A stretch of DNA of 64,000 nt from Catonia carolina (Eukaryota > Arthropoda > Insecta > Hemiptera > Achilidae). The first letter of the stretch is position 1, and each line of letters starts with the position of its first letter. The stretch spans positions 17,330,995 through 17,394,994 of the forward strand of contig JAQMRL010000014.1 of assembly GCA_035578175.1 (NCBI GenBank), read 5' to 3'. A model generated the notes under the pieces. The model saw nothing but the letters and a program-made list of their open reading frames with translations, did no database searches and was not told the DNA's origin. Of this stretch, positions 10,701 to 22,885 are shown one piece after another. The translations under genes were made by a program, and so were the position numbers.

Positions 10701-11531
10701 AATAAAATAATAAATATAAAAATTAAATCACAGAACCGCGATTTATTACGTATGCTAAACCGTTCTTCCATAATTGAATTGTATCAAATAATGTGGCTCA
10801 CCCTGTAAGAAATTCACCTCTATTTAGTCTTGCAATAAGGGGGCGCGGGCGCAATTGATATTCAAGCATATGCTTGTATAATAATGTGTGTTAAACATTA
10901 TGGAAATGTCTGGCAAGAGTATTCGGAATAATGAGCGTAGTATTGTTAAAGAGAGTATACCTCACCCCTTGTGCGTAGAATTGGAGACAGGCTCGGAGAC
11001 ATCGGTCTGCCAGAGTCGTTTGTTTTGGACAGTTTAGCGGAGAAAGGGTAGTGTACTATATTATAGAGATAGAATAAAGATAAAGCGGAATTAGGGTGGA
11101 AGAGAGGGTCACTGAGAAACAGCCAGACAAAGAGCGAATCAGATTTAAAGTTTAAAGAGGAATAAGGATAAATTTAATGAGAGAGATTCGGCGTTCTGTG
11201 GGATTCCTGTTGAAGACGTACAGACTATTTTGTATGGCGGCAAAGGGAACTATTTCCCCTTAAAGTTTCCCCACGAACGTTTTCAACTCTTGGCATCGAA
11301 TCAAATTGTATTCTATAGGCCAACGAAGTCCGGTGGTATAGTGTAAGTTCAGCTACCTAAGCTTTGCTTCCAGTTCCCTCTTACATCTCATATCCCTACT
11401 TCCAAATAAAATACTCACCGTTCTTCCCTCAGGATAAACTATTCAAAATCATTCTTACAAAAAACCCTGAAATGATATGTTGTGGGTAGGTAAATATATT
11501 TATGGAATTTTTCACCATTTCCTGGTGCAGA
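10701..11531. other. No recognised feature
   Basis: Intronic sequence with short open frames lacking family motifs. A purine-rich stretch at 11060-11180 is too mixed to call. Confidence 0.45.
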
Positions 11532-12300
11532 GTGATTTTTAGTCCTGTTACCCAAATGTTAATGTCCAATCATGTTTTTCTAAGAAAGGTAAATTTTGTT
11601 TTATGACAAGAAGTTGGTAGCCCTACTTAACCGGTATATATACAGCTGTGTGAGTTGATTCTCCTTGGGGTGTGTAAAATTTTGCGCCGTTTCTGGTCGT
11701 GTTGCGAACAGAATGTCTTTTACCCTAGAACAACGGGTTTTCATTCTTGAACAATACTTTGCTACGAAATCGTACGCGAGTGTAAAAGAATCATTTAAAA
11801 TTTAATATTTTGGTGTTCCTCTACAAGAAAAATGTCAATTTCTAGGCTAACAAAACGATTTCGAGAGACAGGTAGTGTTTGAGACAGAAAACGTAGTGGT
11901 CAATTCTCTTGAGAGATGACGTTTTTAGAGAATGTGAAAACAAGATTGCTCAATTGTCCACGGAAAAGTTTACGAAAACTTTCCTCGCAAGTTGGTTTAT
12001 CATATTCGAGTGTTCAGCAAGCTGTAAAAATTGAAATTGTATCCGTATTTCGTACGATTAAGCCAAGAGCTTCAATCTCCAGATTTAAACAAGCGGTTGT
12101 TCTAGGGTAAAATACATTCTGTTCGTAGTACGACCGGAAACCGCACAAAATTTTACACAGCTCAAAGAGAATCAACTCACACTGTCGTATCTATACCGGT
12201 TGAGTAGGGCTACCAACTTCGTGTCACAAAACAGAATTTCCCTTTCTCATAAAAAAAAATTACCAGACTTTAATAATTGGGTACAGGACTAAACAATCAC
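11532..12300 (+). mobile_element. Long-armed derivative of a DUF4817-type transposon with two 5' ends
   Basis: The ends read GTGATTTTTAGTCCTG and, inverted, GTGATTGTTTAGTCCTG. The arms are about 200 bp each (11532 to about 11743; about 12094-12300). The right arm contains an inverted copy of the start-codon region (revcomp reads GAACAGAATG, then TTTTACCCTAGAACAA), so both ends are 5' ends. The transposase remnant lies between the arms. Confidence 0.8.
11713..12108 (+). pseudogene. DUF4817-type transposase N-terminus, broken
   Basis: The start reads MSFTLEQRVFILEQYFATKS, typical of the DUF4817 helix-turn-helix head of insect DDE transposases. A stop follows shortly. A second frame (from 11916) continues ENVKTRLLNCPRKSLRKLS, then VGLSYSSVQ, which is the second DNA-binding motif. 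Frame changes and missing catalytic parts make this non-functional. Confidence 0.8.
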
Positions 12301-12361
12301 GCTTATAATATCTACTAAGTCAATACCGAATGTAAGGCCTATAGTTGTCCAAAATACAAAA

Positions 12362-12570
12362 ATATGGTGTGAAACACACACAACACTTTTTCTTATCTAT
12401 ATAAATAATGATTTTAATCATGAGTGAATGATGGAAAATGAACACATATCAGAGTGCGTAACTTAAAAATACGGAAAATCACTAACTGACGCTAAACTAA
12501 GCAATTAGAAGAAAATTCTTGAAAGAAAGTTGTAGATTATTTTTTTGATAAGAACTATATACAGGAGAAT
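12362..12570 (-). repeat. Family A 3' fragment
   Basis: It begins ATGGTGTGAAACACACACAACAC (decayed hairpin and sub-terminal repeat) and runs through TTTTAATCATGAGTGAATGATG and ACGGAAAATCACTAACTGACG to the GCTAAACTAAGC motif. The rest is lost. Confidence 0.65.
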
Positions 12571-12584
12571 AGTATACCGAGGAG

Positions 12585-13519
12585 AAGTGTTGGATGATGA
12601 TTAATTTGGATTTAGAAGAAGAATGGGAACTCGACATGCAATATATTGGCTCTGAGATTGATTATTGAGAAAAGGGTATAGAAAAATAAAACTACTTATA
12701 TGGCATTTGTAGATTTAGAGAAAGCATTTGACAATCTGGACTGAAGTAAAATGTTTAAAACTTTGAAAAGTATAGGAATTAAATACAAAGAAAGAAAAGT
12801 TATCAATGGTCTGTAGAAGAATCAAATGGCTGTTTTGAGAATTGAGGGGTACGAAAAAGAGCTGTTGTAAGAAAAGGTGTACGACAAGGATGTTCATTGT
12901 CACCACTACTTTTTAACTTGTGTGTAGAAGAGGCTATAAATTAAGTGAAGGAAAAATTTGACTCAGGAATGAAAATTCAATTAGAAAAAAAATGCTGAGA
13001 TTTGCCGATGATATAGTAGTATTAGCGGAGACAAAGAAAGAACTAGGGGATATCTTAAAAGGAATGGATGAGATCATGAGAAAGGATTACTTCAAGAAAA
13101 TTAATAAGAACAAAATGAAAGTGTTGTGCAGCAACAAGAGTGGTTTAGAAGAGACGGGAAATTTAAAAGTAGGCAACGAAAACACAGGAAGTTGGGGAAT
13201 TCTGCTATCTAGGGAGTTAAATAACAAAGGATGGTAGAAGCACAAGTGATATCAAAAGTAGAACTGCTCAAGGTAGAAAAGCCTTTGAAATGAAAAACAG
13301 CTTACTGACTACAAACATTGACTTACAAATTAGGAAAAATCCCTAAAAACACTATGTTAGGAGTGAAGCATTATACAAGAGTGAAACGTGGGTGATAGTG
13401 AGAGTAGAAAGGAAGAAGATAGAAGCTTTTGAAATGTGGTGTTATATAAAAATGTTAAAGATTAGGTGGGTGGAGAAAAGTAATTTAGAGGTTCTTAGGC
13501 GAGTGGATTAAAAAAGAGG
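12585..13519 (+). pseudogene. RTE-type LINE reverse transcriptase, degraded
   Basis: Broken frames spell the reverse transcriptase core: FGFRRRMGTRHAIYWL, then YMAFVDLEKAFDNLDWSK-like (first catalytic Asp), then KGVRQGCSLSPLLFNLCVEE, then MLRFADDIVVLAETKKEL (catalytic ADD, 12992 on). Stops appear within each block. The 3' side is broken at 13520 by a pogo-like element. A short related piece lies at 26925-27070. Confidence 0.85.
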
Positions 13520-13521
13520 TA

Positions 13522-14468
13522 CAGTCAATTTCGGATATTGGGGCACATCGGGACCGGAGCATTTTGGCCCAATTAAACGGCTGGCCCTAATAAACGAATT
13601 CGTAAACTGTGGCGTATACAATACTGTATTTTATTAAAATTACCACATACATAAATTTTACAAGCAAGTTCTATCCATATACACACGAAACAAATAAAAG
13701 GGTATCAGAACAATGATTAACTTTTTAGCAAAATCTTTTACCTTGGTTTTAAGCATTGGATCATTAACACTAACACCTTGCAAAGTTACAATGGCGAACC
13801 ATTCATTCAACGCTTCTCAACAAGTGGATCCTTCCTTCGTTCACACAGTCATATCATTACGCGGCATTTAACTCACAAAGACGTTGATGGTAGGTACTGT
13901 ACTGTAAGCCTATGCATAAAAATATCAACAAAATGTTTGAAACGAATGGAAATTAAAAAAAAGTATGCCTGCAGATAAAAAAAACAACTAGACTCGAAAA
14001 ATAGTGTGTTTCAGTACGCATGAAATCAAAAAACCGATGAGAAGCATGGAATTATGAACGTTCTTTGTACATATGACAAGTGACAACTAACCATACATGG
14101 CAAGGAGGCTATTCAGCATGTAAGGTTGGGAAAAACTAGTGGATATGACTCACTGAAATTTGTGCAATGACGATTATATAGCTTACACATTGTACTGTAA
14201 ATAACATCTCTGTTATGACTGATGTGTGATTACTGTTGTTTGAAATGTTTACTTTACTACCTCTATCTTGCCCATTATCTTATCTAGCCGTTTAGAACCA
14301 CGTGTTGTTCATCGCTGTTATAGTTTTAATAAAACATCGGATTGGCCCCAATATGCGGCATTATGGATCGAATAAATGAAGTACTTACCAATGTAAAATG
14401 CCATTCTGTTTTTGTTCATTTAAGAACTGTCCCAATTAACCAGTAGACCAATTATCCGGAATCAACTG
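13522..14468 (-). mobile_element. Pogo/Tigger-like element, degraded
   Basis: It is flanked by TA (13520-13521 and 14469-14470). The ends are CAGTCAATTTCGGATATTGG and, inverted, CAGTTGATTCCGGATAATTG. On the minus strand at about 13720-13830 the remnant reads LNEWFAIVTLQGVSVNDPM then KVKDFAKKL, resembling the CENP-B-type helix-turn-helix of pogo transposases. No catalytic part is readable. Confidence 0.75.
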
Positions 14469-14470
14469 TA

Positions 14471-14870
14471 TATGGAAACATCTTACCAGAAGAAGGGATA
14501 GGCAAGTGGGGTATATCTTAAGACATCTATTTTTTAGGTATTGGTCTTTCAATAATGGAGGGTAATACTGAGGGGGAGTGAATTGTAGGGGGAGGCAGAG
14601 GTTAAAATGTATAAAGCAAAACATGTTGTTACAAAACATGTAGGATGGATGTTACAGGTACAGATCATTTGTTCTAGCTAGAAGCTCTCCGACCAACGCT
14701 CTGTGGCGCTGAGCTGTTCTGTTTAGTAGTGGGGGAAGCACCTCAAAGGCAAGTGATCAGTCTTTCCATAGTGCTAGCAGCGTTAACAGCCTAACTGTAC
14801 TATAAATCCTAAAAACATTGACTGTATGTTGTAATTTTATATTTTTATTGTTCTATTCCCTTCACAAGTC
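14471..14870. other. No recognised feature
   Basis: Sequence between the pogo-like element and a transposase fragment. No homologous repeat was seen in this window. Confidence 0.4.
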
Positions 14871-15009
14871 TTCATCTCGTGCATTCGGTAGTAGGCCTAC
14901 TGTTTTATGTACCTATTGTTTTCACTCTTTTCCTGTTTGGTTTTGTTTATATTAATTTTTTGTATGTATTCTTTGTTTCGTTTCTATTTTTTATTTATTT
15001 AGTTATTAA

Positions 15010-15516
15010 AATGGAACCTAGTTGTAGTAGTGAAAATTCGAGCACGAGTGCTAGTGTAATACGGAAAAGGCAGGTAATACGCGGTCAGGCTAGGGAGTAT
15101 AGGCCTATAGTCAGTGTATACAATTTTATGAAAAAAGAAGCCGAACAAAACGGACCAATTTTACTGACCGATGTGCAAAATCGTGTAGCCAGAGCTATGG
15201 GGATTTCGCGTAGTACAGTTCAAAGAATTTTGAAAGAAAAAACCCTGATGTGCTAATCAGAACACCAAGTAAGAAAAGAATGAGAAGGAAAATGAAGAGT
15301 GAAGTGAACGATTTTGTTAAGTGTGTTGTGAGAAGAACAATACATGATTTTCATAAAACAAACACTGAATGGCCAACTTTGAACTCGTTACTCCCCATTT
15401 TGCAGAAGAAAATTAATTTCAAAGGAAGTAAATGGTGGCCGTGGAAAATTATTAAAGATATGGATTCAGATGGAAATAGGCAAAAGACAATAGAAAATAT
15501 AAAGTTTTTAGTGTAG
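15010..15516 (+). pseudogene. Transposase N-terminus of a DD82E-like relative, frameshifted
   Basis: From the ATG at 15010 the frame reads MEPSCSSENSSTSASV, then VQNRVARAMGISRSTVQRIL, a helix-turn-helix comparable to VANLCGISVHTIRK of the DD82E protein. It stops at 15256. A second frame from 15250 continues the same layout: basic linker, VVRRTIHDFHKTNTEWPTL (compare ALRNIVYNFHKNYQQLPTL), then a stop at 15516. The catalytic domain is missing. A domesticated DNA-binding gene is possible but less likely given the frame break. Confidence 0.6.
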
Positions 15517-15664
15517 CGTAGTAGTTGTAACAGAGTAGTATACAGTTAGAAAGAGAGGGAATGATCATAAGTGAGAAGGAGACAACACTTGCCCCGTTGA
15601 AACTATCCCTACTCTACCTACTGGCCCTCCCCTTACAAGCTTCTTCCAAAAACAAATGTACTAT

Positions 15665-15752
15665 ATGTAGATATTATGAAACGACTTGCGCAGGATAGAA
15701 CAGCTTAGAGAACTACATCAAACCAGTCGAGAGACTGATGACAAAAAAATTT
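15665..15752 (+). mobile_element. LINE 3' tail fragment
   Basis: Broken frames resemble the common LINE C-terminus with an R-LAQDR-AWR-LHQTS-E-DD pattern. It is followed by GATGACAAAAAAA. It is too short to assign to a clade. Confidence 0.45.
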
Positions 15753-16840
15753 AGAATCATCTGTATAATTAGGACAATGTGTACACATAAAAAAACTATT
15801 CAATATACCGATAACAGATTCGTAGAAAAATCGGTGAGGTTTGCCGTTATATATATATATAATTAATATTTTCAATTCATTCTTACATTATAGAAAGTTT
15901 AATTTGAACTTCTTCTACATTACAGATATAAGTTTTAATTGCTCATGAAATACGGTTTCAAAATAAACACCACTAAGTAAACATAATTTTGTTGATTTTA
16001 TGAGATATTTGAAACAGATAATCGATTGGTTGAAATTTAAGAGCCAATTTGTTTAAGTAAATAAAATTTTACCTTGTAAATATAACATTATAAACAAACA
16101 CCCGGAAATAATTTTGAATCTACCCGAAGAACTTTAATATTAAGAGTAAAATTCAAAGAAACAATTTATGCCATTGAACAGAATGTTATGGAATATAAAC
16201 AAAACGTAAAATAGCGGGACGATGTCAAAATTTATAATTCAGGGAAACAGAGCAGTATCGCATAAACGGAAGAGAAAATTCCTTTGAGATTACAATAGCG
16301 GAATATTATACATTTACAAATGTGTCTTCCATTTCCATTAGGTATATTAATAACGAAATTAAGGAAACTTGTTTTCTCCATACAAGGCCAATTTTAGACC
16401 ATGACAAGTGACTTAAGATTTTCTGAGAACTCGTTTTGCAGTTCAAATTTTTAGAATTAGTTCACTTCAATTTTTCTCCTTTTTCTCGCTCATCCAGTGG
16501 CACTAATTCTATAAACTCTTCCAGAGGCGGATTTAGGATCAAGTTTCGAGGGGGGTCACTACTGCGGGGTATAAGGGTAAAGAATACCCCCAGGGGATCA
16601 GGGGGGTCCGGTGGTCCCACCCAAGAAAAAAATTCAAAACTTAAAACATATTTTTGCGCATTTTTGAGCCTAATGTTCAATTTTCATATTATAACAACAG
16701 ACAAAATGGAACAATTTTAGGAGTTTAAGAAATTCAGCAATAGATTACTTTTACCGATTTGAAATTTAAAAGAATTTGATATTATAATGCCTCATACAAC
16801 AAAGAAAATATGTTAATAATTTATGGAAATAATTTTCCAT
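15753..16840. other. Mostly unassigned; short G-rich patch
   Basis: AT-rich sequence with a G-rich patch at 16520-16620 (GAGGCGGATTTAGGATC, then runs of GGGG and GGTCCGGTGGTCCC). The patch resembles a fragment of a common insect interspersed repeat. I cannot identify the rest. Confidence 0.4.
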
Positions 16841-17082
16841 AATTAGGCCTAATACTGAATAGTGAGTTCAGCGCGGGACCGGAGAGAACCGCCTCGGCCG
16901 CACTATCAGCAGACGGCCTACACCGAACCGACACTGCGGGGCTCTGAGGGCCACTACTGTCACGCTGCAGTGGGGACCCAACTGCTACTGAGAGAAGGCC
17001 AGGCCAGAACCCGGTAGCCGAGCCGTCACTCTTCGGGCTCCGCTTCCGCCACACCGGCTTGACGCTTCCGACCACCAACAAC

Positions 17083-17102
17083 GGCCCTTTTCAGGGCCAC
17101 CA
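17083..17102 (+). ncRNA. Histone-mRNA-type 3' stem-loop
   Basis: GGCCCTTTTCAGGGCC folds into a 6-bp stem with a TTTC loop and is followed by ACCA, as in metazoan replication-dependent histone mRNAs. No histone coding frame is visible upstream, so any activity is unproven. Confidence 0.55.
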
Positions 17103-17771
17103 ACACAATTAAACAACCCTTTTCATGGCTACCAAACTAACAAGCAAAGTTTCGCCATGTGTCGTCGGCCCCGGTTGGCGACACACGTTAATTATCCATC
17201 TGCCACCGTCACCCCCTTTGATTAGGTAGGCCCTACTGTGCTGCCGGCTATCAAAGCTTTCGACGTAGCGACAGAGGGAGCCGCCAATAGTTCCGAGAGG
17301 GGCGGTAGGCTTGTGGAGGCGTACCAACAGAGGCCTTTGTCATGAAAGCCACACCAATAATCGCGATCTACCAAAGCGCTCTCGGCAACTATGTAAAGAG
17401 CGCTACACTGAGCCGAGAGATTCAATTCCGATCCAGACAGCAGATAAGACGTCCACTATCGGCACACGGCTCCCGGACTCCAACGAAGACTAATCGACGA
17501 CCCCGCAAGAGAGAAGATGAAGCTTCCGCTCGCCGACCCGTCACCGTAAGCCGTCGACCGGACCTTCATCACCCGCTGACGCGAACGATGCCCACAGTGG
17601 TCCCTCGACCGAGCCTTACGCCCACCGGACCCGACGAAGGAGCCATCGACACACTACTGCGAGGGAAGAAGATGATGCCTCCGCTGGACGACGACACACC
17701 ATGTTAACCAGCCTTCGACCGCCACGACGACTACGACCGAAGCTGCACATCAAGACGACCACCGCTTAAAC

Positions 17772-17790
17772 GGCCCTTTCAGGCCCACCA
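17772..17790 (+). ncRNA. Shortened histone-type stem-loop
   Basis: GGCCCTTTCAGGCCCACCA resembles the loop at 17083 with one base lost from the loop and a stem change. An in-frame TAA lies just before it, but the upstream frame is not recognisable. Confidence 0.4.
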
Positions 17791-18089
17791 AAATGCAAAG
17801 GTTTCAACTCGCCACTTAATGTCGCCATCCGGTGACACATCCATGGACACTACTTTTAAAAGACCTATAATATAAATTTTTCACGAGCGAAGAGAAGAAA
17901 ATTAAATATTTACGGTGCTAAATAACCATGGTGACGCTGTTAAAAGAGCTTTTTTGCCAATTGCAGAAGTATTAGGTGACTATTTCTAGTATTATAGTGC
18001 TGGTCACTTATTCTGTAGATGTAATCTGTTTTATCTGTTTTTTTACATGCAATAAATACTTGAGTCTAACTAATAAAATTGTTACTTAC

Positions 18090-18287
18090 CATCAGGCACA
18101 GCACTGGACGCCATTAAAAAATTAACACAAGCTGCACCAGTTCCATGTCCAACCAAAGTAACATTTGTTGGATCACCATTGAAGAAGGCCACGTTTTCTT
18201 GAATCCAATGCAAAGCAGCTATTTGATCCATCAATCCATAATTGGATGGAGCTTTTAAATAAGCGTCCGTGTTTACATTCAGGAAAC
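18090..18287 (-). CDS. Neuroligin-like gene, next internal exon
   Basis: This 198-bp exon encodes 66 residues of the same domain. The acceptor is TTTTCAG (AG at 18289-18288) and the donor is GTAAGT from 18089. The peptide starts FLNVNTDAY, continues NYGLMDQIAALHWIQENVAFF and GDPTNVTLVGHGTGAACVNF, and ends VPDG. In active esterases the nucleophile motif is G-x-S-x-G. Here it reads GHGTG, so the serine is replaced by glycine. That loss is a hallmark of arthropod neuroligins and argues for adhesion rather than catalysis. The first two bases complete the Gly codon left open by the exon at 53392-53541, and the last base leaves phase 1 for a following exon that would be expected to read LFHRA. I find no such exon left of here. 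Confidence 0.95.
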
Positions 18288-18324
18288 CTGAAAATAAAAA
18301 ATTATTTTTACTGATATTATGATT

Positions 18325-18665
18325 GTTGTTTAGGTCATCAGCCAAAAAGCGGTTGAACCTGTAGAGATTTTACTAAGTAAAACAAAGAGTGAGGTGGTTT
18401 ACTATTGCCTTCCTTACTGAGTGGAAAAGTACGCTTATCAGCATGCCGGGCTCTCTGAAAAGCACATATTTTTCACTCTGCAAATGACACCTTCACTTCT
18501 TTCACCACAGGGTCTGGCTGTATAATGAAATTCATTACTTTCAGAGGAGATAACTCTGATTGGTGTCTTTTACACCTCTACCTCTTCTGTTCTTAAATGA
18601 TTCAGTCATTTAATTGGCTGACCATGTGATAAGAAACAGAACTATTTCTTTTATCACTGCAACGA
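18325..18665 (-). repeat. Family B SINE copy beside the neuroligin exon
   Basis: It starts 38 bp from the acceptor of the exon at 18090-18287 with GTTGTTTAGGTCATCAGCC and ends near CTGCAACGAACAGATTGAG. Its 5' end is shortened. In this position it occupies the region where the branch site would be sought, although the last 38 bases are unique. Confidence 0.8.
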
Positions 18666-18819
18666 ACAGATTGAGAAATTATAATCATTAAATAAAATTT
18701 TAATGAGAAAAGGCAAATAAATTGGAAAAGATAATATCTTATGATTTTTAACTATTAGGTTGTAGCCTAAACTTGAGAAAACTAAAAAGTGGATGAATAA
18801 AGGTGCAACAGACACCTTT

Positions 18820-18916
18820 AGGTTGTTTTTCATTTTACATTGTTTACCAAGATTGAACATTGGTTATATACGTTTTATTATTTACATTGGCAAGATAAAG
18901 TCGTGTGTGTTTCACA
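18820..18916 (+). repeat. Family A 3' end remnant
   Basis: It ends with GGCAAGATAAAGTCGTGTGTGTTTCAC, the 3' sub-terminal repeat and a decayed hairpin, only 17 bp before the next family A copy begins. The two copies stand head to tail. Confidence 0.6.
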
Positions 18917-18933
18917 AGGTACTTTTTTTACTT

Positions 18934-20069
<1,136 letters not shown>

Positions 20070-20548
20070 TTTTTTAAAATTTCCAACCAGTATTGTTGCC
20101 GGCATGTAAGGTTGCACTTGTATATGCAACCCGCAGAACGTGTGTACTAGTGTACCTAAAAACAACGGTTAAAGGAAACAGCTGTTTTAATTAGATAAAA
20201 ATGTCATAGTTGTCGTTGGCAATGTGATGACGTGTAAAAAATCAGCTGTCAGAGCATTACTATACGAATACTATATTATTAGAAAGACATGACTATTGCA
20301 CCGCGTACCTCACCCGACCGACACTGTCTCTCTCTAGCAGAAATGCAATCTAATACGCCGGCAATAATAATTTTAAAAACACGCTTCGTAAAATATAATA
20401 TAAAACCAATTTTGAAGCAAAATTTATTAGTTTAGACAACTGTGATGTTGAAAAGTTTAAAAACAGTCAACCAGTTAATTATAACATTCTTGGCTTCAAG
20501 GAGTCATGAATACATAGATTCTTAATAAACATAATAGAGAAAAAAAAA
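20070..20548. other. Unassigned spacer between two family A copies
   Basis: It contains two CAGCTG palindromes (near 20180 and 20240) but no open frame. No other repeat was recognised. Confidence 0.4.
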
Positions 20549-21485
20549 TCCGGTGTGAAATATTCACACGACTTTCTCTTACCAATGCAAATAATGAACA
20601 ATATTTTTAACCTAATATTAGTAGTCTAATAAAACGTTAGAAATAAACAAAAAACTAACCTCAAAAATCTAACCTAATTTTAATCATGAAGGAAAGACGC
20701 AAAATGAAAATCAATCTTAGTTTGACTTAACAAAACGGAAAATCACTCTTTGACGCTAAAGTAAGCTCTGTAGAGTAATATTCTTTAAATAAAAGTTGTA
20801 TATCTTTTAATTATCTATGCATTTGATTATAAATATACACTTTTGTCGTAAAATGCGTACTAAATCCGTAACCTTAAAAAATCTTAAATTTTTTTTACAG
20901 ATTTTCATGAAAAAAAAAACAGAATATTGCTAATTACCCCTTAACTAAGCGTTATACAAAAAATATTTGAAATAAAAGTTGTAGGTGTTTTTATTGTCTA
21001 TAACTTTTATTATATACATTTTTGCGCTAAAATGCATATTATGGCTCCAATCTTAAAAAAAACTTTCTACGAGAGCACAACCTCCCCAAGAATTTCAGCA
21101 CACATGACGCCAACCCAATCTTGTAGAACATAAAACATGTAGTAAATAAGGCGATTTAAAAAAATCGTAGGAGCCGTTTATAAGAAAATCGCAAAAAAGT
21201 GAAAAATTACACGAATAAACTACTATTTCCGGTTGCCCGATTTCGATGCAAATGTACATGTCGGGTCCTCTAGTATTACTTAACTTAAATTTACGTTTCA
21301 ATTTCGTACGATGTTCCGTTCTTGGGATATTTTGTTCACACAAACACAGACCAACCGCTAAAAACATGTTTTTTGGGGTTCATGGAGTCTGGCAACGAGT
21401 AGATCCGGTGAAAACTCGATTTCAAAAAATCGACATAAACAATACTTTCTTTCCTATATACTTATTCATATAGGCAAGAAAAAGT
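20549..21485 (-). mobile_element. Family A (HINE-like) full-length copy, reverse
   Basis: In reverse it runs from TCCGGTGTGAAATATTCACACGACTTTCTCTT to GGCAAGAAAAAGT. The GT tract is nearly absent (CACACAAACACAG at about 21335), showing that the tract is not required for the rest of the element to persist. Confidence 0.85.
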
Positions 21486-21904
21486 AAAATCGGGAAAAGT
21501 AAAAACAGTATTAAAAATAAAAAAGAAAGTGAAGTGATCTTATTTGAAGAATGTTTAATATAATATAAATTCTTTACTCCGTATTCGAAGGCACAATAGA
21601 ATTTTTCTCTACATTCAGAACGTGGGTTTCCGTTTATAAAAAAGAAAGAAAATACAAAAATGAAAATATGAAAGTCAAAAGGAATTCAAAGCACAATTTA
21701 ATAATACTAATAACAATGATAAACCATGCACATAAAAATAGTCCATTAAAATACATAGACTTTTACATTAATCGATAATCATAAATAATTATCTCTATGG
21801 CCAAAGAAATGCTTTGATATAGGAATTTATTCACAAAACAATATTCAAAGGGACCTCAATTACTGTATTTACGAATGTTACATATTTATTAAAATCTTAT
21901 GCGA
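21486..21904. other. No recognised feature
   Basis: AT-rich intronic sequence between two reverse family A copies. Nothing recurrent was seen. Confidence 0.45.
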
Positions 21905-21907
21905 AAC

Positions 21908-22425
21908 CATCACACGACTTTCGCTTGAAAATGAAAACCAGAACCTAATGTTAATCATGAGTGGATGTCACAATCTTAAAAACGCCACTTTTCTACGAGA
22001 AAACAACCTCCCAAAGAATTTCAGCAGACATGACGCCTACCCTATCTTGTAGAGCATAAAAATGATAGTAAATAAGGCAATTTTTAAAAAAAAATTGTAG
22101 AAGTCTTCTATTATACAACAGCAAAAAAGTGAAAAATGACACGAATAAACTACTACTTCCGGTTGACAGAGTTTGATGAAAATGTTCGTGTCGGGTCCTC
22201 TAGTGGTACGTAACTTAAGTTTCAAGTTCGTACGATGTTGCGTTATTGAGATATTCTGTTCACACACACACACACACACACACACAAATCGCTAAAAACT
22301 TTTTTTTGGGTTCAGGGGGTCTGAAAACGTGTAGATCCGTTGAAAACTCGATTTAGAAAAATCGACATGAAAACAATACTTTCCTTCCAATAGGCTATAT
22401 TCATACTGTATAGGCAAGAGAAAGT
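21908..22425 (-). repeat. Family A copy with internal deletion, reverse
   Basis: The 3' end (CACACGACTTTCGCTTG) jumps after TAATCATGAGTGGATG to the middle part (ATCTTAAAAACGCCAC). The 5' part is complete, with (CA)n at 22260-22285 and GGCAAGAGAAAGT at the end. Confidence 0.8.
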
Positions 22426-22537
22426 AAAAAAAATAATAAAAAACCAACAAAATAAAATACAATTTCCTTACGTAATAAAAACTTAATATCATTATTAAAA
22501 CTTCCCTTTTATACAATTCTAGGAGTTGGTCTTAAAT

Positions 22538-22630
22538 AATAATAATAAGAAGAAAAAGGATAAGAAGGAGGAGGAGGATGAGGAGGAAGAAAGGATGAAG
22601 GGGAAGAGGAATGGGAAGAAGCAGAAGAAT
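22538..22630 (+). repeat. Purine-rich tract
   Basis: About 90 bases, almost all A and G, with GAGGAG blocks. The pyrimidine strand lies in the neuroligin pre-mRNA. Confidence 0.8.
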
Positions 22631-22701
22631 AGCTGTAGTGTGTCGAAGAAGAGCGGTTTAGGCAGCGCGTGGCTGCCACTGAGAGACGTGACTCATATTG
22701 T

Positions 22702-22754
22702 TGACCCTGAAAAGGCCCGGTTAAAACCTTAGTAAATTGGTCCTAAAAAGGACC
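22702..22754 (-). ncRNA. Two histone-type stem-loops in tandem
   Basis: On the minus strand GGTCCTTTTTAGGACC (22754-22739) is a perfect 6-bp stem with a TTTT loop. About 20 bases later a weaker GGGCCTTTTCAGGGTCAACA follows (to 22702). The pair has the same layout as 17083/17115 in the GC-rich island. No histone coding frame was found upstream. Confidence 0.4.
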
Positions 22755-22885
22755 GATGAAGCGACGACTGCTGCGGCGACGGCTGCTGCATCCGAATCCC
22801 AAAACATCTTCCTCTTTCTTTTGAGGATCAATCCGGTCGGAGTTGTAGAGCGCAATGACAATCGGCTCAGGGCAGTACGCTTATA

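Larger units (their letters stand above)
16850..17860 (+). other. GC-rich island with histone-type stem-loops
   Basis: About 1 kb of GC-rich sequence in an AT-rich setting, with abrupt borders. It holds a perfect match to the histone mRNA 3' stem-loop (17083-17098), a damaged second one (17115-17134) and a third shortened one (17772-17790). After the first and the third comes a similar AAAGTTTCGCC / AAAGGTTTCAACTCGCC segment and a GTGTCG...GGCGACAC-like fold. The open frames inside do not resemble histones or any family I know. It may be a fragment of a repeat derived from histone-locus or other replication-linked genes. Confidence 0.5.
1..18089 (-). other. Downstream intron of the neuroligin-like gene (part)
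   Basis: Everything left of the donor at 18089 should be intron, because the next expected coding segment (LFHRAILMSGS-like) is not visible on the minus strand. It holds the DD82E transposon, the first mariner derivative, an RTE pseudogene and the GC-rich island. The assignment is inferred from the absence of a recognisable exon. Confidence 0.7.

Noticed and set aside
17342..17707. Arg/Pro-rich 121-residue frame as a gene
   Set aside because: It lies in the GC-rich island where several frames are open. No domain was recognised and no splice context supports it.
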